Source: Sulfitobacter sediminilitoris
Lineage (GTDB): Bacteria > Pseudomonadota > Alphaproteobacteria > Rhodobacterales > Rhodobacteraceae
Length of the DNA stretch: 64,000 nucleotides
Assembly (NCBI RefSeq): GCF_010667575.1
Contig: NZ_JAABNT010000017.1
Location: 1-64,000, forward strand
Reading direction: 5' to 3'
Shown here: one piece after another, positions 40,672 to 49,684 of the stretch
Position numbering within the stretch: the first letter of the stretch is position 1
Layout of the letters: each line of letters starts with the position of its first letter
Notes under the pieces: generated by a model
Database searches by the model: none
Told to the model about the DNA's origin: nothing
The model's input: only the letters and a program-made list of their open reading frames with translations
Program-made: the position numbers and the translations under genes

Positions 40672-41715
40672 ATGGCAACGTTTAACTACTCAGGATACGA
40701 TGACGATCAGATCACCTGGCCGGGTGGTACCGTGTCCAATGGGGATACGATTACGTTTACCCAACCCACAGACCATACCATTTCCATAACTGACAATGAT
40801 TCGACTCTGGTCGATGGAACCGATGACCGGGATGATGAGGACACCAGCCAAACGGCCATCGTTTATGACGAATTCGGCGCAGTAGAAACGTCGGGTCAGA
40901 TTCAGCCACGGAACGAGATCACACTGAACGATGGCACGAATACCTATTACATGACCGAGGTCTATATCGCGGCGACCAATTCGTATTACTACATTTTTCA
41001 GGATCCCGCACCGTCGTTGAACGTCGAATACACGGTCACAAACGTCAGCAGCCCGAACAGCACCACTTACGCAGAGCTTTCGGAACCGGGGATTGTGTGT
41101 TTCACCAGCGGAACGTTGATCGCAACGCCCCAGGGGGATTGCCGCGTCGAGGATTTGCAGCCCGGTGATATGGTGATGACCCTTGACCGGGGCGCACAGT
41201 CGATCCTGTGGATCGGGCAGCGCCGGGTCAGCTGGCATGAGATGAAGCAACGCAAGGGCATGCGCCCCTTTTTGGTGCGTGCGCATACTTTTGGCCCGGC
41301 ATATCTGGCCAGGGATACGCTTTTTCCCCGTCAGCATCGCATCCTGATCACAGAAGGGATGGTTCATCATCAGGCTGTCAGCAGTGCTGGCGTCTTGGCG
41401 CCGGTTCACACCCTGACAAACGTGCCGGGTATCGAAGAGCAATGCCCGCCCGGTGGCGTCACTTATTTCCACATTCTGACCCGAAATCACAACCTGCTTT
41501 GGTCGAACGGCGTGGCGACGGAGAGCTTTCTTGTGACGGAATACAGTTCGACGTTGGCAAAGGGGGCAGCCAACGCGATTGTTCATTGCCCATCGGAGAT
41601 TGGTTTGGCGAAAATGGATCCTGCGCGGCCCATCCTGCAAAACCGGCTTGCGCGCGAGGTTGCGCTGACGGTTCAAGCGCCGGACGGTTTTGAAGAGGCG
41701 GCAACGGGGACCTGA
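40672..41715 (+). CDS. Hint-domain protein
   Basis: A 347-residue protein. Residues 1-138 are a secreted-protein-like, Asp/Thr-rich beta domain without an obvious signal peptide. At 143 begins CFTSGTLIATPQGDCRVEDLQPGDMVMTLDRG, the N-terminal block of a Hint (hedgehog/intein) domain with nucleophile Cys143, and the domain continues to about 300. Rhodobacterales carry many such proteins, often exported by type I systems. Hint domains cleave or splice at their N-terminal cysteine. What this one releases is unknown, and no secretion gene is adjacent. Confidence 0.82.
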   Translation: MATFNYSGYDDDQITWPGGTVSNGDTITFTQPTDHTISITDNDSTLVDGTDDRDDEDTSQTAIVYDEFGAVETSGQIQPRNEITLNDGTNTYYMTEVYIAATNSYYYIFQDPAPSLNVEYTVTNVSSPNSTTYAELSEPGIVCFTSGTLIATPQGDCRVEDLQPGDMVMTLDRGAQSILWIGQRRVSWHEMKQRKGMRPFLVRAHTFGPAYLARDTLFPRQHRILITEGMVHHQAVSSAGVLAPVHTLTNVPGIEEQCPPGGVTYFHILTRNHNLLWSNGVATESFLVTEYSSTLAKGAANAIVHCPSEIGLAKMDPARPILQNRLAREVALTVQAPDGFEEAATGT

Positions 41716-41806
41716 GAGGGTGTGTCTGGCGCTTGCCGTGTATCTGACAGTCGCTGGGGTGAGGCTGAAACTTGCCTTGAGGTTCGTTCGGCGCTAGCCC
41801 GTTGCC

Positions 41807-42541
41807 ATGAAACCTTTCCTGATCCTGCAACTGCGCCCCGAGACCGATGCATCGGACGATGAATATCGTGCGATCCTCGATAAATGCGGGCTGACCCCCG
41901 ATCAAACGCGGCGCATCCGGGTGGACCGGGAGGATATCCCCGCTGATCTGGATGTGACGGATTTTGCTGGCGTGATCGTGGGTGGCGGGCCGGGGTGCGT
42001 GAGTGACGTGCCCGAGGAAAAGAGTGCGCAGGAGGCGCGGATTGAAGCGCAGATACTGGCGCTCATGCCGCAGATCACCAGGCAGGATCATCCGTTCATG
42101 GGGTGCTGTTATGGCTTGGGGATACTGGCGCATCATCTGGGCGGTGAGGTGAGCAAGGCGCAATACGGTGAGCCGGTCGGGCCGACGGTTTGTGCGACGA
42201 TGCCGGAGGCGGGGGAGGACCCACTGCTGGCCGGGCTTGATGATGCCTTCGAGGTGTTCGTGGGCCACAAGGAGGCGGTGCAGCGGGTGCCGGAGGGGAC
42301 CGTGCATTTGCTGCGCTCTGAGGCATGTCCGGTGCAGATGATCCGCTACGGGCAGAACGTTTATGCCACGCAATTTCACCCGGAGGCGGATGCGCATGAT
42401 TTCGAGCGGCGGATCAGGGTTTACCGCAACCACGGGTATTTCCCGCCGGAGGATGCGGACCGGCTGATTGATTTGTGCCACGCGGCAGATGTGACGGTGC
42501 CGGGCGAGATCCTGCGGCGGTTCGTGGCGCGGTACAGCTGA
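41807..42541 (+). CDS. Class I glutamine amidotransferase-like protein
   Basis: A 244-residue GATase1-fold protein with FAGVIVGGGPGCVSD, the nucleophile elbow MGCCYGLG (probable nucleophile Cys101) and ATQFHPEAD supplying His and Glu. It belongs to the stand-alone GMP-synthase-like amidotransferases. It is not closely similar to the amidotransferase at 14335. The stop is adjacent to the end of the convergent flavoprotein gene. No partner enzyme is evident. Confidence 0.85.
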   Translation: MKPFLILQLRPETDASDDEYRAILDKCGLTPDQTRRIRVDREDIPADLDVTDFAGVIVGGGPGCVSDVPEEKSAQEARIEAQILALMPQITRQDHPFMGCCYGLGILAHHLGGEVSKAQYGEPVGPTVCATMPEAGEDPLLAGLDDAFEVFVGHKEAVQRVPEGTVHLLRSEACPVQMIRYGQNVYATQFHPEADAHDFERRIRVYRNHGYFPPEDADRLIDLCHAADVTVPGEILRRFVARYS

Positions 42542-43936
42542 TCAGCTGGCGGCGAGAATTTTCGGTATGTTCTGGACAGCGGCCTTGCTGGCGGGGCCGA
42601 ACTGGCTGAGCAGGGCCATTTTTTCCTCGTCCGCCGGATCGAAACCGGCCATCAGGTGGGTGATTGCCTGCAGGCGCGTCCGGTCCATCCATTCCTTGAC
42701 GGGCGGCACCCTGGACCATGCGCCCTGGTTCATCATTGCGGGCAGCATTTCTGCGATGTATTGCGCGGGCGTATCGTGGAAATTGACGGTGTGGGTGCAG
42801 GCGGCGCGGACCGTGTCATCGGGGACTTTCGCCTCAAGAAGGGCGATCAGGGCGGCGCTGAAGAGGGGCTGAAAGGGGCGGATCAGGTTGATGTTGATCG
42901 TGTCTCCGTCGAAAATGGGCGGCATGTTGTCGGGCATGACCACGCCAGCGGATGCTGTGCAGTCGATGTAGAGACTGTTCTTGGGGATCTCCGCAGTGCC
43001 GTCTTGGAGGATTAGCTTGCCGTTTTCGATGTCGGTGACATGGCCCTTGCGGATGACGTTGGTGATACTGGCGAGCATGGCAACTTCACGCGGGGAGCAG
43101 ACGGCGGCGTGGAACTTGGTCGGCGTAATAGCCGGGTCAATGCGATGCCAGACGCCGATTTCTTCCATCCGTGCGCAATATTCGTCCACGTTAGAGACTG
43201 TTGCGAGGGTTTGAAGCTCTTTCAGGAAAGTGCCGATGGTGGTGGTGAAGCGGGAAGGGTGGTTGATGATGTTCTCGCGGTTGAACAGCCAGTAGTCGTT
43301 TGGACGCACCCAAGAGATCGCGTCGGGCGAGACACCCTGTTCAAGCAGCCAGATGGCGGCGTCCATGCCGGTCTTGCCTGCGCCGATGACGGTGAAATGA
43401 TCATGGTCCCTGGCGCGGCGGGGCAGGTCGTTGATGGGGACGCAGGTGACGTCCCTGGCAATGTCGAATCTAGGTGTGTGGGTGGCCGGGATGCTGCCCA
43501 TGTTGCCCCATATGCCCGCGTTCACGATCTTTTTTTTCACGTCGATCTGCGTTTCCTGTCCAGTATTCAGGTGTCGCACGCGGCCACCGCCCAGATGTTC
43601 CGAATTGCGCAGATAGGTAACGCGGCCGGTGGGCAGATAGGTGTTTTTCATCAGGTCGTGGAAGTAGTGCAGGATTTCTGACTTGGTGGAGAGTTCGAAT
43701 TTCGGATCGAGGCAGTCCTGACCGGGGCTGCGCCGTGCTCCGAGGTGTTTGGAATTCACGCCGTAAAAGCTGGCCGACTGGTGCAAGCGGACGAAAGGGT
43801 AGGCGTCATTCCAGTGGCCACCGGGGGCATCGCGGCGGTCAACAATCACAACGGTCGCGTCTGTTTCTGCCAGCAGCACATCGAGAAAGGACAGGGCGGT
43901 CGCCCCCGCGCCGGAAATCAGATAATCGGTTTGCAT
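42542..43936 (-). CDS. FAD/NAD(P)-binding flavoprotein (monooxygenase-like)
   Basis: A 464-residue two-dinucleotide-binding-domain flavoprotein. The FAD motif ISGAGATALSFLDVLL is at the N-terminus with APGGHWNDAYPFVRLHQSA next, a pattern of flavin-containing monooxygenase relatives. The NAD(P) motif TVIGAGKTGMDAAIWLL lies near residue 185. It may oxidise a small molecule or simply reduce a disulfide-like centre. Specificity is not readable. It runs convergent to the amidotransferase gene and in the same direction as the MaoC and oxidoreductase genes behind it. Confidence 0.82.
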   Translation of the reverse strand: MQTDYLISGAGATALSFLDVLLAETDATVVIVDRRDAPGGHWNDAYPFVRLHQSASFYGVNSKHLGARRSPGQDCLDPKFELSTKSEILHYFHDLMKNTYLPTGRVTYLRNSEHLGGGRVRHLNTGQETQIDVKKKIVNAGIWGNMGSIPATHTPRFDIARDVTCVPINDLPRRARDHDHFTVIGAGKTGMDAAIWLLEQGVSPDAISWVRPNDYWLFNRENIINHPSRFTTTIGTFLKELQTLATVSNVDEYCARMEEIGVWHRIDPAITPTKFHAAVCSPREVAMLASITNVIRKGHVTDIENGKLILQDGTAEIPKNSLYIDCTASAGVVMPDNMPPIFDGDTININLIRPFQPLFSAALIALLEAKVPDDTVRAACTHTVNFHDTPAQYIAEMLPAMMNQGAWSRVPPVKEWMDRTRLQAITHLMAGFDPADEEKMALLSQFGPASKAAVQNIPKILAAS

Positions 43937-43968
43937 GGGGGCGTCCTTTTGCTTGGGTCAGTGCGATC

Positions 43969-44439
43969 CTAGTCCTTGAAGATCGCGAGGCCCAGCCATT
44001 CGGCGATGAGGGCGGGTGTTTCTTCGCCTTCGATCTCGATCGTCAGGGCGTTGGTGCGCAGCATGCTGGTGGCATCGCGCGCCTTGACGTCTTGCAGGGT
44101 AAAGCGGCCCCGCAGGCGGCTGCCGGCCTTGACCGGCATCAGGAAGCGCAGCTTGTTCATGCCGTAGTTGATGCCCATGACCTGTCCCGGCATCATTGCA
44201 AAGCAGTCATAGGCAAAGCGGCTGGCCAGCGAAAGTGTGAGGAAGCCGTGCGCGATGGCGCCGCCGAAGGGGGTCTCTTTGGCTGCGCGTTCGGGGTCGA
44301 CGTGAATCCACTGTTCGTCATGTGTGGTCTTGGCGAAATCGTCGATCATTTTCTGATCGACGGTGATCCAGTTGGATACGCCGACCTCTGTGCCGATGAG
44401 CGCCTTTGAGGTTTCGAGGGCGTCTGCGAGAGATGACAT
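43969..44439 (-). CDS. MaoC-family (R)-specific enoyl-CoA hydratase-like protein
   Basis: A 156-residue single hot-dog MaoC protein. The DFAKTTHDEQWIHVDPERA segment contains the catalytic Asp-His motif, followed by PFGGAIAHGFLTLSLASRF. Such proteins hydrate 2-enoyl-CoA to (R)-3-hydroxyacyl-CoA. It follows the MDR oxidoreductase gene in the same direction by 42 nt and probably belongs with it in acyl-CoA metabolism. Confidence 0.9.
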   Translation of the reverse strand: MSSLADALETSKALIGTEVGVSNWITVDQKMIDDFAKTTHDEQWIHVDPERAAKETPFGGAIAHGFLTLSLASRFAYDCFAMMPGQVMGINYGMNKLRFLMPVKAGSRLRGRFTLQDVKARDATSMLRTNALTIEIEGEETPALIAEWLGLAIFKD

Positions 44440-44481
44440 TCTGGTCTCCTTTCTTGGGGTCTGCGGCGGTGCGCAGGTGAG

Positions 44482-45486
44482 TTATTTCGGGTCGGCAGCG
44501 ACACGCACCAGCCGCTTGCCCTTGTTGTCGCCTGCCAGCAGGCCGATGAGCGCGTGGGGGGCGTTTTCCAGACCTTCGACGATATCTTCGAATACCTTGA
44601 TCTGGCCAGTGCGGACCCAATGCTGCATGGCGCGCACACATTTGTCGTCGTTGTGGGCAAAATCCATGACGATGAAGCCTTCCATCTTGAGGCGTTTGAC
44701 GACGATCACGCCGGGCAGGTTGCGGGGCCCTATGACATTGTCGGTGTCATACTGGCTGATCGCGCCACAGCAGACGACGCGGCCCTTTTCGTTCATGAAG
44801 TTGAGCGAGGATTCGAGGATCTTGCCGCCGACGTTGTCGAAATAGATGTCGACGCCATTGGGGCAGGCGGCTGCCAGTTTCTTGCTGAGGCCCGCCTCGC
44901 GGTAATCGACGCAGGCGTCAAAGCCCAGCTCGTCTTCGACCCATTTGCATTTTTCGGGGCCTCCGGCGATGCCGACGACGCGGCAGCCGAGGGCCTTGGC
45001 GATCTGGCCGACATAGCCGCCAACAGAACCAGCGGCGGCAGAGACAAGGACGGTTTCGCCGGGCAGGGGGTTGCCGATGGACATCAGGCCGTGAAAGGCT
45101 GTTTTGCCCGCGATGCCGTAGACGGACATAAGGCGGGAAAGCGGCTCTACCTTGGGGAGTTTCTGAACCTGATGGGCCTTGGCGGTGATGTAGTCGGACC
45201 ACGTGGCTTCGGCGGCGACAATGTCACCGAGGGAAAGTTTGGGGCTGTTGGATTGCGTCACCTCGCAGATGGCATAGGTAGGCATGGGGTCGCCTGCGTT
45301 GACGGCAGCGCGGTAGGTCGCGCCCTTCATCCAGGAGCGGTTGGCGGCGTCGATCGACATCAGGATGACGCGCAACAGCACTTCGCCTTCGCCGGGGGTG
45401 GGCATTTCTGCCTCGACCAGTTTGAAGTGGTCCGGGGTCAGTTCGGCGGTGGGCAGTTCCGCGATGGTGATCTGGCGGTTTTGCAT
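44482..45486 (-). CDS. NADP-dependent MDR oxidoreductase (curcumin/alkenal reductase-like)
   Basis: A 334-residue zinc-free medium-chain reductase. It begins like CurA and leukotriene B4 12-hydroxydehydrogenase relatives (ELTPDHFKLVEAEMPTPGEGEVLLRV). The cofactor motif ETVLVSAAAGSVGGYVGQIAKALG and the adenosine-site GIAGGPEKCKW suit NADPH. It reduces activated double bonds of enones or alkenals. The short gap (41 nt) to the divergent phosphatase gene suggests overlapping promoters. Confidence 0.9.
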   Translation of the reverse strand: MQNRQITIAELPTAELTPDHFKLVEAEMPTPGEGEVLLRVILMSIDAANRSWMKGATYRAAVNAGDPMPTYAICEVTQSNSPKLSLGDIVAAEATWSDYITAKAHQVQKLPKVEPLSRLMSVYGIAGKTAFHGLMSIGNPLPGETVLVSAAAGSVGGYVGQIAKALGCRVVGIAGGPEKCKWVEDELGFDACVDYREAGLSKKLAAACPNGVDIYFDNVGGKILESSLNFMNEKGRVVCCGAISQYDTDNVIGPRNLPGVIVVKRLKMEGFIVMDFAHNDDKCVRAMQHWVRTGQIKVFEDIVEGLENAPHALIGLLAGDNKGKRLVRVAADPK

Positions 45487-45527
45487 GGGATATGTCCTAT
45501 TGCGGCAAAAAACGAGAGGGTTTGTTT

Positions 45528-46178
45528 ATGAAAGAGGCACGACAGCACCGGTTTACCCCACCACCCGGCGCGGCGGATCTGCTGCTGATCCGGCATGGCG
45601 AGACACAGGCGGCGGTGCGCGGGCAGGATTTTCCGATGGTGGAAGGGCAGGGCGATCCTGCCTTGCACCCGGAGGGGGAACGTCAGGCGCATCTGGTAGG
45701 TGAGCGGCTGAAAACAGAGCCTATTTCGGCGATTTATGTCACGACGATGCAGCGCACGCATCAGACGGCGGCCCCGCTGGCGCGGCATCTGGGGTTGGAG
45801 CCCCGGGTGGAGCGGGATCTGCGTGAGGTGTTTCTGGGCGAGTGGGACGGGGGCGAGTTTCGGTTTCGTGCGGCTGAGAACGATCCGGCGATTGTCCGGG
45901 CGCGCGAGCGGCATGAGTGGGGCGAGTTGCCGGGAGCGGAGAGCACGGCGGAATTGCAGGCGCGGGTGCGGCGCGGGTTGTTGCGGATTGCGCAGGCCCA
46001 TGCGGATGAACTGGTGGCCGTGGTGGTGCATGGCGGGGTTGTCGGTGCCGCCTTGGCGCTGGCTACCGGTGCCAAGGGGTTTGCGTTCAGCGGGGCGGCG
46101 AACGGGTCGATTTCGCGGCTGGTCGTGCACGGGGAACAGATGATCGTGCGCGGGTTCAATGATGTATCGCATTTGTAG
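45528..46178 (+). CDS. Histidine phosphatase-family protein
   Basis: A 216-residue protein with the RHG motif in DLLLIRHGETQAA, the second basic site in YVTTMQRTHQTAAPLARHLG, and the distal VVVHGGVVGAALA with the catalytic histidine. It belongs to the phosphoglycerate-mutase-like phosphatases of broad specificity. I start it at MKEARQHRFT (45528). The gene ends before a strong terminator hairpin. No substrate is suggested by the neighbours. Confidence 0.87.
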   Translation: MKEARQHRFTPPPGAADLLLIRHGETQAAVRGQDFPMVEGQGDPALHPEGERQAHLVGERLKTEPISAIYVTTMQRTHQTAAPLARHLGLEPRVERDLREVFLGEWDGGEFRFRAAENDPAIVRARERHEWGELPGAESTAELQARVRRGLLRIAQAHADELVAVVVHGGVVGAALALATGAKGFAFSGAANGSISRLVVHGEQMIVRGFNDVSHL

Positions 46179-46183
46179 ACCGC

Positions 46184-46208
46184 AGGGTGCGTAGTCATTA
46201 CGCACCCT
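46184..46208 (+). terminator. Rho-independent terminator, also a REP-like palindrome
   Basis: AGGGTGCGTA and TACGCACCCT form a perfect 10-bp stem with a 5-nt loop and are followed by TTTTT. It lies six nt after the phosphatase stop. A related hairpin, GGTGCGCA ... TGCGCACC, follows at 46231-46251, so the terminator is built from the same dispersed repeat seen at 16573-16636. Confidence 0.8.
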
Positions 46209-46230
46209 TTTTCCGGTTGAGGGGGCAGTT

Positions 46231-46251
46231 GGTGCGCAATGACTGCGCACC
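46231..46251. repeat. REP-like palindrome, second unit
   Basis: An 8-bp perfect stem (GGTGCGCA, TGCGCACC) with loop ATGAC, nine nt before the stop codon of the convergent quinone oxidoreductase gene. It may serve that gene as a minus-strand terminator structure. Confidence 0.6.
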
Positions 46252-46260
46252 CTACGGACC

Positions 46261-47259
46261 TTAATCAACCGTCACTACCACCTTGCCCAGCACTTTTCGG
46301 TCCTGCAGCAGTTGCAGGGCCTCGCCCGCCCTTTCGAGCGGGTAGCTGGCTGAGACGCGGGGTTTGATCTTGCCCTCGCCGTACATGCGGAAGAGATCGC
46401 CCATGTTTTCGGCGTGGTTTTTCGGCTCGCGCATCGTGTGCGCCCCCCAGAAGACGCCAACGATCTGACAGCCCTTGAGCAGTGTCAGGTTGAGCGGGAT
46501 TTTCGGGATGCCTGCGGGGAAGCCGACCACAAGGAAGCGCCCCTTCCATGCCAGCGCGCGCACGGCGGGTTCGGCGTAATCGCCGCCGACGGCGTCATAG
46601 ACCACATCGACACCTTCGCCGCCGGAGAGTTTCTTGATCTCGTTCGAGAATTCCTTTTGCACCGCGCGGTCGGACATGTCGCGGGAATAGATGATGGTTT
46701 CATCGGCACCGAGGTCGCGGCAGAACTGAGCTTTTTCTTTGGAGGATACGGCGGCGATGACGCGGGCGCCTGCGGCCTTACCCAATTCGATGGCGGCGAC
46801 ACCGACACCCCCGGCAGCGCCGAGGATCAGGAGCGATTCGCCGGGCTGGATCGCGGCGCGGTCCTTGAGCGCGTGATGCGAGGTGCCATAGGTGAGGACG
46901 AAACAGGCGGCCTCATCAAAGGGCATTTTATCGGGGATTTTGACGACCTTCACGGCGTCCAACACGACATGGGTGGCGAAACCGCCAAAGCCGGACATGC
47001 CCAGGACACGGTCACCTTCTGCAAGGCCTTCGACGCCTTCGCCGATGGCGTCGACAACGCCTGCGATTTCACCGCCCGGGGCAAAGGGACGCGGGGGTTT
47101 CATCTGGTACATGTCACGGATGATAAGTGTGTCGGGAAAGTTTACGCCCGCCGCGTGGACGCGGATCCGGACCTGTTTCTTGCCGGGCTGCGGATCGGGC
47201 AGTTCCTCCAGCACCAAAGTCTCTGGTCCGCCGACCTCTTTGCTGAGCATTGCTTTCAT
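46261..47259 (-). CDS. NADPH:quinone oxidoreductase-like MDR protein
   Basis: A 332-residue zinc-free MDR reductase starting MKAMLSKEVGGPETL. It has GVNFPDTLIIRDMYQMKPPRPFAPGGEIAG, the cofactor motif SLLILGAAGGVGVAAIELGKAAGA and VDVVYDAVGGDYAEPAVRAL, as in quinone reductases and acryloyl/crotonyl-type reductases. The longer open frame to 47382 covers the divergent promoter and is not used. It is divergent from the acyl-CoA dehydrogenase operon and may share its IclR-type operator at 47336. Confidence 0.9.
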   Translation of the reverse strand: MKAMLSKEVGGPETLVLEELPDPQPGKKQVRIRVHAAGVNFPDTLIIRDMYQMKPPRPFAPGGEIAGVVDAIGEGVEGLAEGDRVLGMSGFGGFATHVVLDAVKVVKIPDKMPFDEAACFVLTYGTSHHALKDRAAIQPGESLLILGAAGGVGVAAIELGKAAGARVIAAVSSKEKAQFCRDLGADETIIYSRDMSDRAVQKEFSNEIKKLSGGEGVDVVYDAVGGDYAEPAVRALAWKGRFLVVGFPAGIPKIPLNLTLLKGCQIVGVFWGAHTMREPKNHAENMGDLFRMYGEGKIKPRVSASYPLERAGEALQLLQDRKVLGKVVVTVD

Positions 47260-47335
47260 GGTGTCCTCCCCAAAAATTTTGTTCCGCGAAAGTGAGACGT
47301 GGCGTCGCGTCTTGTCAATCGCAATTCGGATCGGC

Positions 47336-47352
47336 ATTCTGCACAGCGGAAT
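47336..47352. promoter_or_regulatory. Candidate IclR-type operator (acyl-CoA operon 2 / quinone oxidoreductase)
   Basis: ATTCTGCACAGCGGAAT is an imperfect palindrome that matches GTTCCGCATAGCGGAAC (56241) at 13 of 17 bases. It lies 45 nt before the acyl-CoA dehydrogenase start and 77 nt from the divergent oxidoreductase start. Confidence 0.55.
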
Positions 47353-47396
47353 GGATGTCCGCAAACTGACGTGACGTCCCAAGGGAGGAAGATCTG

Positions 47397-48563
47397 ATGA
47401 GTGATGCGAGCCTTGACGGGTTCCGCGCCGAGCTGCGCGCGTGGTTGGAGGAAAACTGTCCGCAAGAAATGCGCGATGGGAAGATGACCGAGGACGGCAT
47501 TTGCTGGGGCGGCAAGAACTGGGTCTTTACCTCGGACGCGCAGAAGGTCTGGTTGGAGCGCTGTGCGGCCAAGGGGTACACGGTGCCGACATGGCCCAAG
47601 GAATACGGCGGTGCCGGGCTGACGCGGGATCAGGAAAAGGTTTTCTACGAGGAAATGGGGCGCATCAACGCGCGGTCGCCTTTGCAGTCGTTTGGTATCT
47701 GGATGCTGGGACCTGCGTTGCTGCATTTTGGGAGCCATGAACAGAAGCTGCAGTATCTGCCGCCGATTGCGCGGGGCGAGATCCGCTGGTGTCAGGGGTA
47801 TTCGGAGCCCGGTGCGGGATCCGATCTGGCGAATGTGCAGACCAAGGGCGAGGACAAGGGCGATCACTGGCTGGTGAACGGTCAGAAGATCTGGACCTCT
47901 TACGCGGACAAGGCGGACTGGATTTTCGCGCTGGTGCGGACGGACCGTGAGGCACCCAAGCACAAGGGGATATCCTTCCTGCTGTGCGACATGGAGCAGC
48001 CAGGGGTCGAGACGCGGCCGATCAAGATGATTTCGGGCATTTCCCCATTCTGCGAGACGTTCTTTACCGATGCGGTGATCCCGAAGGATCAGATCGTGGG
48101 CGAGGAGAACAAGGGCTGGGATGTGGCCAAGTATCTGCTGACCCACGAGCGCGAGATGATTTCGGGCGGGGCCGGTGGTCTGACCGGAACGGGTCGTGCC
48201 TTGGGTGCCGTGCTGTCAGAGACGATGGAAGAGATGGACGCCACGCTGCGCGCAGACGCGATGCGGTGCGAGATCGACACGCTGTCGATTGGTCTGACGC
48301 TGGAGCGGTACAAGGACCAGGCCGAGGCAGGGCAGGGGGCAGGCGATGCCAGCGCCATGCTGAAGTACATGGGCACCGAGCTGAACAAGCAGCGGCATGA
48401 GCTGATGATGTCGGCAGGCGGGTCGGACGCCCTGGAGTGGGACGGGCCGCTGGGGAACCGCGCGGGCGACTGGCTGCGCACCAAGGCGAATTCAATTGAA
48501 GGCGGGACGTCGGAGGTGATGCTGAGCATTGTCTCGCGGCGTGTGCTTGGGCTGCCGGGGTAA
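47397..48563 (+). CDS. Acyl-CoA dehydrogenase (large-subunit type)
   Basis: A 388-residue acyl-CoA dehydrogenase. GYSEPGAGSDLANVQTKG and WLVNGQKIWTSYADKADW form the FAD and substrate site, and the C-terminus has NSIEGGTSEVMLSIVSRRVLGLPG. The next gene encodes a second, shorter dehydrogenase five nt away. Such adjacent pairs are known for heteromeric enzymes such as the pimeloyl-CoA dehydrogenase subunits, so the two may form a complex acting on an unusual acyl-CoA. It heads the eight-gene catabolic operon. Confidence 0.92.
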   Translation: MSDASLDGFRAELRAWLEENCPQEMRDGKMTEDGICWGGKNWVFTSDAQKVWLERCAAKGYTVPTWPKEYGGAGLTRDQEKVFYEEMGRINARSPLQSFGIWMLGPALLHFGSHEQKLQYLPPIARGEIRWCQGYSEPGAGSDLANVQTKGEDKGDHWLVNGQKIWTSYADKADWIFALVRTDREAPKHKGISFLLCDMEQPGVETRPIKMISGISPFCETFFTDAVIPKDQIVGEENKGWDVAKYLLTHEREMISGGAGGLTGTGRALGAVLSETMEEMDATLRADAMRCEIDTLSIGLTLERYKDQAEAGQGAGDASAMLKYMGTELNKQRHELMMSAGGSDALEWDGPLGNRAGDWLRTKANSIEGGTSEVMLSIVSRRVLGLPG

Positions 48564-48568
48564 GAGAC

Positions 48569-49684
48569 ATGGCAAAACTGGTAAAGACAGAAGAAGAAAA
48601 CATGCTCGCCGATATGGCGCGGGGGTTTCTGGATGGGGCGGCACCCGTGTCGAAGCTGCGGCAGATGCGGGATGACGGGGTGACCCATGATCCCGCGCTG
48701 TGGAAAGAGATGGCCGAGATGGGCTGGGCCGGGGTGCTGGTGCCTGAGGACGCTGGCGGGTCCGACATGGGGTTCGCCGCGGCCAACGTGATTGCCGAGG
48801 AGATGGGCAAGACGCTGGCGGTGTCGCCCTTTATCTCGACGGCGGTGATAGCGGCAACGGCGTTGCGGCAAGTGTCGGGTGCGCGGGCGCGTGAAGCATT
48901 GGGGCGGATCGCCTCAGGTGAGGCGACCTATGCGCTGGCGGTGGATGAGGGGATCAAGTTTGATCCTGATGCCACGCAGATGGAGGCAAAGGCAGATGGC
49001 AACGGGTTCCGGTTGAACGGGCGCAAGCAGTTTGTCGTCGATGGTGCCTTGGCGGATCGGTTGCTGGTGCTGGCACGGACCGAGGATGGTTTGACGCTGT
49101 TCGATATTCCCAGCGATCGGGCCGGGGTGGAGCGCACAAAGTCAAACATGATTGATGCGCGGGATTCGGCGCGGATTGAGTTCACGGATGTTGAAGCGAC
49201 GGGCGACGATGTGCTGGGGCAGGTCGATCAGGCGATGACGGTTCTGAAACCTGCGATCGAAGCGGGGCAGGCGGCGCTTGCGGCGGAATTGACCGGGCTG
49301 GCGGCCGGGGCGTTTGATATGACGGTCGGGTATCTGAAGGAGCGCAAGCAGTTCGGGGTCGAGATCGGGCGCTTTCAGGCGCTGCAGCATCGCGCCGCGC
49401 ATCTGTGGTGTGAGACGGAAGTCACGGCGAGCGCGATCCTGCACGCGGGGCGCAAGCTGGATGAGGACCCCGAGAACGCGGGGTTGGCGGTATCGCTGGC
49501 CAAGGCGCGGGCAACGGCGACAGCTAAGCTGGCGGTGATCGAAGGGGTGCAGATGCACGGGGGCATCGGGATGACCGATGCCTATGACATGGGTTTTTAC
49601 ATGAAACGCGCACGGGTCGGGGCAGAGTGGCTGGGGGATTATTCCTATCACGCTGAACGGGTCGCGGCAGCGAGGGGGTTCTAA
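48569..49684 (+). CDS. Acyl-CoA dehydrogenase (small-subunit type)
   Basis: A 371-residue divergent acyl-CoA dehydrogenase. It has EMGWAGVLVPEDAGGSDMGFAAANVIAEEMGKTL and the C-terminal YLKERKQFGVEIGRFQALQHRAAHLW and VQMHGGIGMTDAYDMGFYMKRA. The middle FAD loop is degenerate compared with the preceding gene, a common sign of the non-catalytic or partner subunit. It probably pairs with the 47397 product. The stop is directly followed by the SDR start. Confidence 0.9.
   Translation: MAKLVKTEEENMLADMARGFLDGAAPVSKLRQMRDDGVTHDPALWKEMAEMGWAGVLVPEDAGGSDMGFAAANVIAEEMGKTLAVSPFISTAVIAATALRQVSGARAREALGRIASGEATYALAVDEGIKFDPDATQMEAKADGNGFRLNGRKQFVVDGALADRLLVLARTEDGLTLFDIPSDRAGVERTKSNMIDARDSARIEFTDVEATGDDVLGQVDQAMTVLKPAIEAGQAALAAELTGLAAGAFDMTVGYLKERKQFGVEIGRFQALQHRAAHLWCETEVTASAILHAGRKLDEDPENAGLAVSLAKARATATAKLAVIEGVQMHGGIGMTDAYDMGFYMKRARVGAEWLGDYSYHAERVAAARGF

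Noticed and set aside
44554..45531. Open frame of 325 codons on the plus strand
   Set aside because: It lies antisense to the MDR oxidoreductase, which has full cofactor motifs. The plus-strand product has none.
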